Source: Convivina praedatoris
GTDB taxonomy: Bacteria; Bacillota; Bacilli; Lactobacillales; Lactobacillaceae
Length of the DNA stretch: 64,000 bases
Assembly (NCBI RefSeq): GCF_933208495.1
Contig: NZ_CAKOET010000005.1
Span: 58,210 to 122,209, forward strand
Reading direction: 5' to 3'
Shown piece after piece: positions 47,372-54,688 of the stretch. Numbering within the stretch: the first letter of the stretch is position 1; each line of letters starts with the position of its first letter. The notes under the pieces were generated by a model. It searched no databases, was not told the DNA's origin, and worked only from the letters and a program-made list of their open reading frames with translations. A program made the position numbers and the translations under genes.

Positions 47372-47470
47372 ATGCGGACTGATTTATTGCATATTCAAAG
47401 AATTTACAATTTTATCGGCCCTTTTTTCTCAAAAGCAGCTTCCTTCGGGAGCTGTTTTTTGTTTTTTTAA
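47372..47470 (+). CDS. Possible 32-codon leader ORF running through a terminator
   Basis: ATG 47372 follows GGAGG (47362-47366). The frame contains the Phe-rich IYNFIGPFFSK and reads on through the terminator hairpin at 47434-47467, ending CFLFF. It sits between nadV and a fructosamine-kinase-like gene. It could be an attenuator leader peptide or a chance frame; the strong binding site is the main support. Confidence 0.35.
   Translation: MRTDLLHIQRIYNFIGPFFSKAASFGSCFLFF
47434..47467 (+). terminator. Terminator between nadV and the kinase-like gene
   Basis: AGCAGCTTCC pairs imperfectly with GGGAGCTGTT around TTC, with a long T-run. It lies inside the small upstream ORF. Confidence 0.8.
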
Positions 47471-47490
47471 CCCCAAAAGAGGAGAAATTA

Positions 47491-48354
47491 ATGACCAAAG
47501 TTAGTAAAAAGAATGTGGTAAATGAAGACTTTATTAGTCGTTTACACTTGCAAGACCCGCATAATTTAAAGGCTGTTTCGGGTGGAGATATTAATTTAGC
47601 TTATTCTTTGTACAGTGGTAATCAGCATCTATTCTTAAAGGTGCAACCGGATCATCCAGCTAGTTTCTTTGACAGCGAGGTAGCTAGTTTAACAGCCTTG
47701 GGTGAAGTTGTATCGGTTCCAAGAGTGATGGCACAAGGAGAGGTACAGGGTAGTGCTTATTTGCTCTTGACTTGGGTTGAATCAGGTCGTGGCTACCAAG
47801 ATGATTTAGGGGCTACTGTTGCTAAATTGCATCGACAAACGGCAGAGCAGTTTGGTTTTGAATTGAATAACTTAGTTGATTTTGTGCCTAAAGATAACAG
47901 TTGGCAGGATAACTGGGGTGAATTTTTCATTAAACAACGTTTAGAGCCCCTGATGAAACAGGCTCAGCAAGCCAAGTTTTGGTTAACTCAGCGGGGCGAC
48001 CATTTTGATAATTTAAAGGAACAAATTCGTCAAGATGCCCACGTTCAAACAGTTAAACCTTCTTTACTTCATGGTGATTTATGGGCGGGCAACTTTATGT
48101 TTGATCAATTTGGGCACGCTGTTTTAATTGATCCCAATGCTTTTTATGGAGATCGCGAATATGACTTGGGAATCAGTCGTGTTTTTGCCGGTTTTAATGA
48201 AGACTTCTATGAAAGTTATCAGGAAAACTTCCCACTAGATGATGGCTGGCAAGAGCGAATGAAGTGGTATGAATTCTATTACATTTTGATGCACTTTGTG
48301 CGTTTTGGTGACATATATGCGCCACGTTTAAATAATTTATTAGTTAGTTTTTAA
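47491..48354 (+). CDS. Fructosamine kinase-family protein
   Basis: A 287-residue aminoglycoside-phosphotransferase-fold kinase. GGDINLAYSLYSGNQHLFLKVQP holds the nucleotide-binding strand and lysine; the catalytic loop is LLHGDLWAGNFMFD (about 190), followed by the metal site VLIDPNAFYGDREYDLG (about 210). The C-terminal pattern PLDDGWQERMKWYEFYYILMHFVRFG is typical. The family phosphorylates ketosamines for deglycation. AGAGGAG precedes the ATG. Confidence 0.9.
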   Translation: MTKVSKKNVVNEDFISRLHLQDPHNLKAVSGGDINLAYSLYSGNQHLFLKVQPDHPASFFDSEVASLTALGEVVSVPRVMAQGEVQGSAYLLLTWVESGRGYQDDLGATVAKLHRQTAEQFGFELNNLVDFVPKDNSWQDNWGEFFIKQRLEPLMKQAQQAKFWLTQRGDHFDNLKEQIRQDAHVQTVKPSLLHGDLWAGNFMFDQFGHAVLIDPNAFYGDREYDLGISRVFAGFNEDFYESYQENFPLDDGWQERMKWYEFYYILMHFVRFGDIYAPRLNNLLVSF

Positions 48355-48359
48355 ACAGA

Positions 48360-48400
48360 AAAACACCTCAACCGGGGGTCATGGCGGTTGGGGTGTTTTA
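48360..48400 (+). terminator. Terminator after the kinase-like gene
   Basis: AAACACCTCAACCG pairs with CGGTTGGGGTGTTT around GGGGTCATGG; a short T-rich tail follows. Confidence 0.85.
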
Positions 48401-48477
48401 TAGATAGAACTTATATTAATAGCTTGAAGAAATTTAAAAGGATGATCAAAATTTATATGGCAATGAAGGACTAGCGT

Positions 48478-48840
48478 TTAGGAAACGTTGATTAGGGTTG
48501 ATGAAGTCGTAATTAATTGATCATTCTCATCGGAAACAAACATGCTGACGCGATAAACGCCATCCTTGATATAGGGCATGCGAACGTCATTGATGACAAA
48601 TTTTTGATTAGGTTGGCTGAACTTTATTGTTCGTTTTTTACTCCAAACCAGTGGTATTTCTTGATTTTCATTGACTTCACTGTAAAGAAAGGAGATTTTA
48701 TGCATGTTTAGTAGGGCAAAATTGATAGCACCAAAACAAATGGAAAATTGAATATAAAAATCAGTCCGTTGAATCGTAGTGGTGGGCGTGGTTAAGCCAA
48801 TTTTAGATAGGTATAAATAACCAATCTGGTTCATTATCAT
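48478..48840 (-). CDS. Hypothetical protein beside hairpin array 2
   Basis: I do not recognise this protein. ATG 48840 is preferred because GGGGAG lies seven bases upstream, giving 120 residues. The frame stays open to GTG 48918, which would add a hydrophobic N-terminal stretch (ATAITLILSMIY) but has no binding site. The main part alternates beta strands (DFYIQFSICFGAINFALLNM, DGVYRVSMFVSDENDQLITT), suggesting a beta-sandwich. A similar strand pattern occurs in the prophage gene at 52938-53375, also next to a hairpin array. Similarity is impressionistic. Confidence 0.45.
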   Translation of the reverse strand: MIMNQIGYLYLSKIGLTTPTTTIQRTDFYIQFSICFGAINFALLNMHKISFLYSEVNENQEIPLVWSKKRTIKFSQPNQKFVINDVRMPYIKDGVYRVSMFVSDENDQLITTSSTLINVS

Positions 48841-48927
48841 TTTGTACTCCCCGTGATAAATCATTGACAGAATTAAGGTTATCGCTGTAGCGATGATAAT
48901 TTTTAACGTGAATTGCACGTATGTACT

Positions 48928-49069
48928 GGGGCTTACATTGTCAGTGGTAGGATTACAACGCCGTCACGCTTTGAGGTTAAAACGACTGACAAAGGCCCAA
49001 TATTTAAGGGACTTATATCACTAGTGCAGCACGTGAGATTGTGTTCATATATTGGCTAGTGAAAGCCCC
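48928..49069. ncRNA. Hairpin array 2: two elements
   Basis: Element 3 (48928-48998) opens GGGGCTTACAT, has the perfect stem TGTCAGT/ACTGACA and closes AAGGCCC. Element 4 (49008-49069) opens GGGACTTATAT, has CACTAG/CTAGTG and closes AAAGCCCC. They are nine bases apart, and TATGTA precedes the first. The architecture matches arrays 1 and 3 while the stems differ in sequence. Confidence 0.7.
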
Positions 49070-49079
49070 GAGAAATTTT

Positions 49080-49436
49080 AATTTTAGCTTTAAGTGTTGC
49101 CGTTTTCACAAAATAACTTGTTTGAAAAAATGCAACTAAAGACATCTTAGCATAAGATATCGGTGGTTTTTTAGTAAAAAAATAAAAATAGGCCAATCAT
49201 GTACACAGTGGGAAAGAAATTTGATGTATAAGATTTAGATCGAACTATACCTTTAAAAATTGGACGAAATAATGATATTTATAAAAAAGAAAGGGAAATA
49301 AATTTAAGGACTATTTTCGTGTTAAAATTATAAAAAATGGCTGATAAAAGTATTTTTTCACATTTATAGGGGTTTTAAAGACTTGTTTTTAAATAAATTG
49401 TTAATGATGTCTATTAAATAAGCAGCTTACATACAT
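49080..49436. other. AT-rich region without intact gene
   Basis: About 360 bases with no credible gene. A frame from ATG 49199 is broken by a single stop and then continues for about 34 codons to about 49332, which may be a gene relic. An inverted repeat ATCTTA/TAAGAT with TTTTTTAG after it lies near 49150-49180. No mobile element was recognised. Confidence 0.4.
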
Positions 49437-49464
49437 TTGTCATTTTTTAATTATGTAATATAAT
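49437..49464 (+). promoter_or_regulatory. Promoter before the gene next to the prophage
   Basis: TTGTCA (49437-49442) and a perfect TATAAT (49459-49464) are 16 bases apart. Confidence 0.75.
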
Positions 49465-49534
49465 GAGCAAAATAAAGGCTTATTTTTATATGGGCCTTTA
49501 TCAATGTTTTGATGGAAGCACGAAAGGAAAGATT

Positions 49535-49765
49535 TTGCCACGAGTTCGTTACTATAATCCAGATAACTTTGGGAAAGATTCTGAAAGCAAAGAAAAGCAA
49601 CAGAATGAACGCGAGCGTTATATTCAACAGGCTAGTGACGTGAATGATCAGTTTATCAATCACAGTCGAAAAGATAAAGAAATGCGCTCGAATCGACGGA
49701 AGTCCATGCGAGAAGATTTATCAAATGGATTCCTCAATTATGGGGATCACATGGATTGGCTATAA
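49535..49765 (+). CDS. Small charged hypothetical protein next to the prophage boundary
   Basis: About 76 residues, very rich in Arg, Lys, Glu, Asp and Asn (RVRYYNPDNFGKDSES, KEKQQNERERYIQQ, RSNRRKSMREDLSNG). I do not recognise it. The open frame reaches ATG 49463, but that codon overlaps the -10 box of the promoter. TTG 49535 has AAAGGAAA (49523-49530) in front, so it is preferred. A strong terminator follows, so this is likely the last host gene before the prophage. Confidence 0.5.
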   Translation: MPRVRYYNPDNFGKDSESKEKQQNERERYIQQASDVNDQFINHSRKDKEMRSNRRKSMREDLSNGFLNYGDHMDWL

Positions 49766-49780
49766 GTTTGATGGTAAATA

Positions 49781-49816
49781 AAAAGACGGCTCTTTAGTAA
49801 AGAGCCGTCTTTTTTG
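49781..49816. terminator. Strong terminator at the left prophage margin
   Basis: AAAAGACGGCTCTTT pairs with AAGAGCCGTCTTTT around AGTA. It probably separates host from prophage. Confidence 0.9.
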
Positions 49817-49935
49817 AATGCGTCCACCCTGCATTTACTAATAAAATAGATAAAAGCACTAATACCAATGTTTATGCTGATAAACGTTTATGTATCAATG
49901 TTCATAAAGGTTTTAAATCGTCTTTTTTTAGTTGT

Positions 49936-49999
49936 GTTTTGAAGCGCTTTATCACGTTTTGAAACACTTTTACTCGTGCAGTCGTGCAAAAGTCGTGCA
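49936..49999. repeat. Repeats between the int stop and the left prophage end (attL region)
   Basis: Two 16-base direct repeats, GTTTTGAAGCGCTTTA (49936) and GTTTTGAAACACTTTT (49956), are followed by TCGTGCA at 49974, 49982 and 49993. They lie directly next to the integrase stop, where att-site arm and core sequences are usual. The core cannot be named without attR, which is outside the window. Confidence 0.45.
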
Positions 50000-51073
50000 C
50001 TATAATTTGTTGATTAGATCTTGCGCTTTTTTATCTTCCAGCTCTCTTTTACTCTTGAAAAGGTGGGCATATATTTCAAGCGTAATATTTACGTTAGCGT
50101 GTCCTAATCGTTCGCTTACATATTGGACAGATACATCGTTCGCTAAAAGGTAACTAGCATGTGTGTGGCGAAGACCATGAGAAGTTATTATTTTTGAATC
50201 ATCAGCTATTAAAAATTCTCTAAGGGATTTGTTAATACCATTCGTTGTCAACGGAAATCCGTTACGGCCTTCAAAGACAAATTGCTTGCCAAAACCCCAT
50301 ACTTTGAATAGGTCGACCAACTCATCAGATATGCTAATAGTTCGATTAGATGATGGCGTTTTTGTTGGCTTAAAACTTTGAGTAACTAAATCCCAGTTTT
50401 TGTTAATACTGATTGTTTTATTTTCTAAGTCAACATCTGTAGGAGTTAGCCCGGCCGTTTCAGCATAGCGCATACCGGTCATGAGTTGCGTAATAATCAT
50501 ATGGGCTGATAAATCATTTGACTCCTTAGCTCTTTTCATTAGTTTCTTTAACTCATCATCTTCGAGAAACTTATCAATTGGTTTTTTACCTGCCTTTTTA
50601 GCCGCGACGTAAACGTTTTTGGTAAAATCTCGATTAATTATTTCCTCATCTACGGCGTAACGTACAAAAGCGGTGATGATCGTTTTAATTCGATTAGCTG
50701 ATGACTGAACGTGTTCCTGTGAATAATCATTAATCAGTGTTTGAAAGTGGGCAGCAGTAACTTCATTTACTTTTTTATTTTTCCACTGCTCATTGGCAAT
50801 GCGAATAGCATTCTGATACCAAAGTTTTGTTTCTCTTGATATTTTTGGTTCTTTGAATATTTGATACCACTTTTTCATCTCATCAATGAATAGTGAATTT
50901 GAATTGCCTAGTTTACCGAGTGATTTTTCATATTCAACTTTTGTAACCCACTCGTTTGCTTCTGCTTTTGTAGCAAATCCGTTTTTCTGTTTTGTTTTTC
51001 GTTTACCATCAACGGTTAAAAATACGGAAGCCGTCCAAGTTTTAGCATTTTTACGTTTAAAGATACTAGCCAT
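50000..51073 (-). CDS. int: Prophage tyrosine integrase
   Basis: A 357-residue phage integrase. The N-terminal arm-binding part begins ASIFKRKNAKTWTASVFLTVDGKRK, then a SAM-like core-binding domain (about 60-155), then the catalytic domain with Arg in QLMTGMRYAETAGLT (about 197), HGLRHTHASYLL (about 299) and LGHANVNITLEIYAH (about 325) carrying the nucleophile Tyr. It marks the left end of the prophage and reads toward the host. AAGGGG precedes ATG 51073. Confidence 0.95.
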   Translation of the reverse strand: MASIFKRKNAKTWTASVFLTVDGKRKTKQKNGFATKAEANEWVTKVEYEKSLGKLGNSNSLFIDEMKKWYQIFKEPKISRETKLWYQNAIRIANEQWKNKKVNEVTAAHFQTLINDYSQEHVQSSANRIKTIITAFVRYAVDEEIINRDFTKNVYVAAKKAGKKPIDKFLEDDELKKLMKRAKESNDLSAHMIITQLMTGMRYAETAGLTPTDVDLENKTISINKNWDLVTQSFKPTKTPSSNRTISISDELVDLFKVWGFGKQFVFEGRNGFPLTTNGINKSLREFLIADDSKIITSHGLRHTHASYLLANDVSVQYVSERLGHANVNITLEIYAHLFKSKRELEDKKAQDLINKL

Positions 51074-51167
51074 AGATACCCCTTATAAATTAACAAAACG
51101 GCTATTTTGACAAATTACAATCATAATTAGCTACTGTAAATGTTCAAAATCACGTTTTTGCACAAAT

Positions 51168-51187
51168 AAAAAGGCCTATAGCCTTTA
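51168..51187 (-). terminator. Short terminator after the DUF1828-like gene
   Basis: On the minus strand AAAGGC pairs with GCCTTT around TATAG and is followed by T. It overlaps the stop codon. Confidence 0.65.
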
Positions 51188-51991
51188 TGCTGGTAATAAC
51201 AGTTGGGGGTTGTCTAAAACATCGGTAAAAGGGGTAATATAGACATTTTTATTTGTTAATTCACTTTTAGCAGTTTTTGATATTTCCTGGATTTTTGTAC
51301 TTTTTCTTTTACTGTCATTAATTAATAGTGTGTATTTGTTTACTTTACGATTAACTGATTGCATTCTTGATACATCATAGTTAAATATCTTGGCTTGGTT
51401 AATATCATAAGGCCTACCAGTTGTTTGAATCAGCGATTCTCCAAATCGGTGGCTTGGGATACTAAAATCAAAATGTAAATCTGATCCATTGTGCCACGGA
51501 ACCGAAAAACTAGGGACAAAGTTAATTTCAGATTCAGTCAGTATCTCTGCTACCATTTCGTTAAAACTACTGCTGATTTTTGAATTGGATAAATAAATTA
51601 AGTCGTTAACTCTAAATATGGCTTGTAAAAGACGATTTTTAGCGGGTCCAAATTTATTAGCGACTGTTTTAATTGTTAATTCTTTTGTATCAGAATCGAG
51701 TAATATGCCAAAATCAGATAAGATATTTTCTAGTATTTCTTTTCTTGTCTTAGACCGATTGTTAACTGTAATGCCGTGTGATTCAAGATTAAAAAGTGTG
51801 TATCCACTATCTGTAAGTCGAATCTCATTATTGTCTAATATTTGTGCATAAATTTGGATATGATCAAAATCTGAATCAATGAAAGGTGTTGAGATTGAAA
51901 TTAACCTATCATCAACATTGGTATACTTAAACCCGCTAGAAAGCCAATCGAAGTATATATTTTTTAAATCGTTTGACTTTAAAGTGTCCAT
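51185..51991 (-). CDS. DUF1828-like prophage accessory protein
   Basis: A 268-residue protein that looks like DUF1828: IYAQILDNNEIRLTDSGYTLFNLESHGI in the N-terminal third and a DUF1829-like C-terminal half (VPSFSVPWHNGSDLHFDFSIP, TTGRPYDINQAKIFNYDV). Function is not established; it is found mainly in phages and islands. GAGGAG precedes ATG 51991. It lies 15 bases after the DUF6978-like gene, in the lysogeny block between int and the repressor, where host-protective genes are common. Confidence 0.65.
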   Translation of the reverse strand: MDTLKSNDLKNIYFDWLSSGFKYTNVDDRLISISTPFIDSDFDHIQIYAQILDNNEIRLTDSGYTLFNLESHGITVNNRSKTRKEILENILSDFGILLDSDTKELTIKTVANKFGPAKNRLLQAIFRVNDLIYLSNSKISSSFNEMVAEILTESEINFVPSFSVPWHNGSDLHFDFSIPSHRFGESLIQTTGRPYDINQAKIFNYDVSRMQSVNRKVNKYTLLINDSKRKSTKIQEISKTAKSELTNKNVYITPFTDVLDNPQLLLPA

Positions 51992-52006
51992 AGTCTATCT
52001 CCTCTG

Positions 52007-52504
52007 TTATTCGATGATTATATTTGTATATTGGATGACCATTTGTAAGGTGTCAGCTAAGCAATTCAAATGTATAAACTTTTTAAGTTTATCAATAGGA
52101 ATAACATTCTTAGAAACGGATTTATCAGTATGAGAATAAAAATGAAGGTGTGATCCCTCAATTATTTCTTCATTTTCAGTATTCATATTATTTGTGTGGC
52201 GTAATGTTTTTCCAAAATCAAATCTAATCATGAAATAATCATATTTGTTAAATCGAATGCCAACAGAAAAGTGATCGGATTCAATACCTTGATAAGTGTT
52301 GATTTCGTATAGTATACCATCTTCACTAAATTGAACTAAGTTATTATGTTTGTCATATAGCTTCATTTTTTCACTACTGATCACAGGGATTAGCTGAGCA
52401 ATCAATAATTCGTCTAATTTCATTGAGTGTTTAAGAGACTTTTCGGCATACAATAGCTCAATTTTATTGATGAATGTTAAATGGTCTAAATCGTATGTTG
52501 TCAT
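52007..52504 (-). CDS. DUF6978-like protein paired with the DUF1828-like protein
   Basis: A protein of about 165 residues. The central segment, FMIRFDFGKTLRHTN then IIEGSHLHFYSHT and IPIDKLKKFIHL, matches what I recall of DUF6978 (an R-x-D strand, an H-x-N turn, a G-x-H-x-H motif). ATG 52504 with AAGGAAA is chosen; the longer frame runs into a GCCC hairpin. The two genes form a tight pair. A paired toxin-antitoxin or defence role is possible but not shown. The family name is tentative. Confidence 0.5.
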   Translation of the reverse strand: MTTYDLDHLTFINKIELLYAEKSLKHSMKLDELLIAQLIPVISSEKMKLYDKHNNLVQFSEDGILYEINTYQGIESDHFSVGIRFNKYDYFMIRFDFGKTLRHTNNMNTENEEIIEGSHLHFYSHTDKSVSKNVIPIDKLKKFIHLNCLADTLQMVIQYTNIIIE

Positions 52505-52615
52505 TATAAATTTCCTTAATATAATTATGTACGCCCCGAAGGGCATGGAGGTTAGCACTCCCCATATAAGAGAGGTTTGGTTGGCTTTTAACGTGATTCC
52601 CCAGCACTATGTAGT

Positions 52616-52928
52616 AGGACTTACATTGTTAGTGTGGGAAATGTAAATATTCACAAGGAGTCACTAACAAATGCCTATATGTAGAGGGGACTTACATCAT
52701 CATTCAGGAAGCACATTTGGAATTATTGGGTTAATTTTTAGAACGGATGATGAATGCCCGGTATGTATTAGGACTTACATCACTAGAATACACGGGGATA
52801 ACGGTATCATTGTTTACTAAAAGAGAGAGAGTTAGCTCTAGTGAATGCCTATATTATTGGGACTTACATCGTCAACAGGAAAGAGGGATTAAGCATATTC
52901 AAGGAGAGAAATTGATTGACGAATGCCC
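52616..52928. ncRNA. Hairpin array 3: four tandem elements
   Basis: Elements at 52616-52676 (stem TGTTAGTG/CACTAACA), 52686-52759 (CATCATC/GATGATG), 52770-52850 (CACTAGA/TCTAGTG) and 52859-52928 (CGTCAA/TTGACG). Each opens [G/A]GGACTTACAT and closes AATGCC[C/T]; the outer pairs AGG/CCT or GGG/CCC and CAT/ATG leave ACTTA unpaired. Linkers of 8-10 bases contain TATGTA or TATTAT. Loops differ in sequence and length. The stems covary, which is what selection on RNA structure would produce. Confidence 0.75.
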
Positions 52929-52937
52929 TATGATCAA

Positions 52938-53375
52938 TTATTTAAAGTCAGACATCATTGGACCTGGTTTTACATTCGGTACTAATTTAACAATGTTATA
53001 TGTCTGAGAACTGTCTAGTTCCTCGTTGTTTTTCGTTAATGATAAGTTAGTTATACATGTGTTTCCTGTAGTAATAACTTCTATCGGTATATCAAATGAG
53101 GCATTCAAAATGAAACTATTATTATCTAGCATAGATTCACTATCAACAGTTAATTCAGATGTATTTATGTTTAATTGTCTTAATTCAGTGACTTTATACC
53201 CGTCTACAGTTCTAGAATTAATGAAGAGTTTATATTCTGTATTTAACTTTGCACCAAAGATAGTTACATGTAATTTTCCAGAAATAAGTGCAGCACGAGG
53301 GTTTCCTAATGTTAAAATATACGCAGGACTGTTGTCATCATTTAAATAATATAATTCGGTAATTTTTTCTAACAT
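52938..53375 (-). CDS. Hypothetical beta-rich prophage protein
   Basis: A 145-residue protein that I do not recognise. It is mostly beta strands (GKLHVTIFGAKLNTEYKLFINS, SFILNASFDIPIEVITTG, CITNLSLTKNNEEL), suggesting a sandwich fold. GGAGAAATAACA precedes ATG 53375. Its stop is nine bases from hairpin array 3, so its transcript would run into the array. Low GC and no signal peptide. Confidence 0.55.
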   Translation of the reverse strand: MLEKITELYYLNDDNSPAYILTLGNPRAALISGKLHVTIFGAKLNTEYKLFINSRTVDGYKVTELRQLNINTSELTVDSESMLDNNSFILNASFDIPIEVITTGNTCITNLSLTKNNEELDSSQTYNIVKLVPNVKPGPMMSDFK

Positions 53376-53397
53376 TGTTATTTCTCCTGGAGGTGTA

Positions 53398-53541
53398 ATG
53401 AAAAAAGATTGGTTTGATACTATGTTATCTTGGGGCCCATCAAAAGTGATGAGCTTTTTGTTCCTTTTTGTTTTACATGTTGGTTTGGCTGCGAGTGTGT
53501 GGTATACAGTAAAAAATATTATTAATATGATTTGGCATTAA
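53398..53541 (+). CDS. 47-residue hydrophobic peptide fitted into a gap between leftward genes
   Basis: ATG 53398 follows GGAGG (53389-53393). The peptide begins MKKDWFDTMLSWG and has one membrane segment (about 19-40, SFLFLFVLHVGLAASVWYTV). It runs opposite to its neighbours and fills the gap between them almost exactly: its start is 22 bases from the divergent neighbour's ATG, and its TAA overlaps the convergent neighbour's stop. It resembles small membrane toxins or holin-like peptides in size, but no family is recognised. Confidence 0.5.
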   Translation: MKKDWFDTMLSWGPSKVMSFLFLFVLHVGLAASVWYTVKNIINMIWH

Positions 53542-53882
53542 TTGTCTACATGTATCTCATTATTATTGATTGTTAGGTTACTGACTTGTATTTTTGAAAT
53601 AGTAGAACTGTTTATTTTATGATTCAATTCTGCGTTTTCGGTGACTAAGTCATCCCTTTCATTTGATAGTTCTTGATTAATATTATTTTTTCTTTCGATA
53701 ACTATAAACTGATAAATATTGATAATTAAACATTCAATAAAACATAAAAACAGTAATAGGGTAATATTGAATTTTTTATTATAAATAATTGTTGGTATTA
53801 CATAGATAGTTAATGAACCTGTAGCAAACGTTCCTACTAACCATAGTAATGCCTTTTCTAATCTTTCAATATTAGCCACCAC
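53538..53882 (-). CDS. Hypothetical two-pass membrane protein with coiled coil
   Basis: About 114 residues with two membrane segments (about 10-32 and 40-62) followed by a predicted coiled coil (INQELSNERDDLVTENAELNHKI) and a short polar tail. Start is GTG 53882 or the next GTG; the AAAGGTG nearby overlaps them, so the exact start is uncertain. Not recognised. It belongs to the leftward accessory block of the prophage. Confidence 0.5.
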   Translation of the reverse strand: MVANIERLEKALLWLVGTFATGSLTIYVIPTIIYNKKFNITLLLFLCFIECLIINIYQFIVIERKNNINQELSNERDDLVTENAELNHKINSSTISKIQVSNLTINNNEIHVDN

Positions 53883-53903
53883 CTTTATAGTTAAAATTAT
53901 GTA

Positions 53904-53922
53904 CGCCCGTGAGGGCTTTTTT
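53904..53922 (+). terminator. Small terminator-like hairpin
   Basis: GCCC-GTGA-GGGC followed by TTTTTT on the plus strand. The same ATTATGTACGCCC...GGGC core, without the T-run, recurs at 52525-52544. Confidence 0.5.
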
Positions 53923-53924
53923 AT

Positions 53925-54620
53925 TTAGTTCAAGTTAATCTTGAAAGCGTCATCGGTATCTTTTGTTAGACCATTATAAACAAGCTGTAACTTGCTATCT
54001 GGCTTTGCTTCGCCGATTAAGTTTCCTGTAATGCTTGCACCGGATTCGAGAGAACCACTGTTCATCTTATCTACACTACTTGGACCTACAATAGTACTAT
54101 CTGGTTGCTTACCGTTTTCATCAATAGCAAAGTAGGTAGGATTGTAGTCAATCTTTGATTTAGATTTATTAGTAATAGTCAAATTAACAACCACATATTT
54201 TTGCCCATCACTAGGCTTCTGATATTCATCCCCATCATTCATATCAACTTTGTTTACCTTGTATTCAACACCATCGTAAGTAACCGTATCTCCGACGTTG
54301 TATGTCTTTGTGTCTTTTTTAGGAGTTGAATCTTTGGTTTCTTTGGTGACCGTTTCGGTAGCTTTGTTCCAAGCGTGAGAATATGCCGATTGTGTAATTA
54401 GAACAATTCCGATAGAAGCAACAGCTAGAACAGTACCGATTATTGACAATATTTTTTTGTTTTTTCTATTAATTAAGAGAGCTATCAATCCTAAAATTAA
54501 TGCAATAATCCCAAAAAAGAAAGCTACATTATTAATGATAGGTACCCACGACAAAGCTAAAGCAATTCCCCCGAATACGATTGCTAAAATGCCTAGAACT
54601 TTTCGTTCATCTTGTTTCAC
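53925..54620 (-). CDS. Membrane protein with DUF4352-like extracytoplasmic domain
   Basis: A 231-residue protein. The N-terminus has three hydrophobic segments (about 8-24, 27-49 and 58-77) like DUF4190-type membrane modules. A linker rich in Thr and Lys leads to an Ig-like domain (about 105-231: YNVGDTVTYDGVEYKVNKVDM, KYVVVNLTITNKSKSKIDYNP, KLQLVYNGL) typical of DUF4352. GTG 54620 after GGGAG is the start. Similar surface proteins occur next to phage repressors; the function is unknown. Confidence 0.7.
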   Translation of the reverse strand: MKQDERKVLGILAIVFGGIALALSWVPIINNVAFFFGIIALILGLIALLINRKNKKILSIIGTVLAVASIGIVLITQSAYSHAWNKATETVTKETKDSTPKKDTKTYNVGDTVTYDGVEYKVNKVDMNDGDEYQKPSDGQKYVVVNLTITNKSKSKIDYNPTYFAIDENGKQPDSTIVGPSSVDKMNSGSLESGASITGNLIGEAKPDSKLQLVYNGLTKDTDDAFKINLN

Positions 54621-54688
54621 ATCGTTTCTCCCAACAGCTTTTAGTGTGGATCAGTTGACTGCACATATATGTATGCTGCCCCTGCAGC

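Noticed and set aside
49199..49332. Possible small gene in the AT-rich gap
   Set aside because: The frame is broken by a stop after ten codons and has no binding site; at most a relic.
49932..50153. Rightward frame over the integrase 3' end
   Set aside because: Antisense to the conserved catalytic end of int; Ser/Leu-rich shadow composition.
52616..52928. Hairpin array as a CRISPR array
   Set aside because: Repeat-spacer logic fails: the conserved parts flank a covarying inverted repeat in each unit, spacing is irregular, and no cas genes are nearby.
52616..52928. Hairpin array as a miniature transposable element
   Set aside because: No target-site duplications or constant terminal inverted repeats were seen; the stem sequence differs in every copy, which copies of a transposon would not show.
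52747..53007. Rightward 86-codon frame through hairpin array 3
   Set aside because: It begins in one hairpin and crosses two others and the end of a leftward gene, without a binding site.
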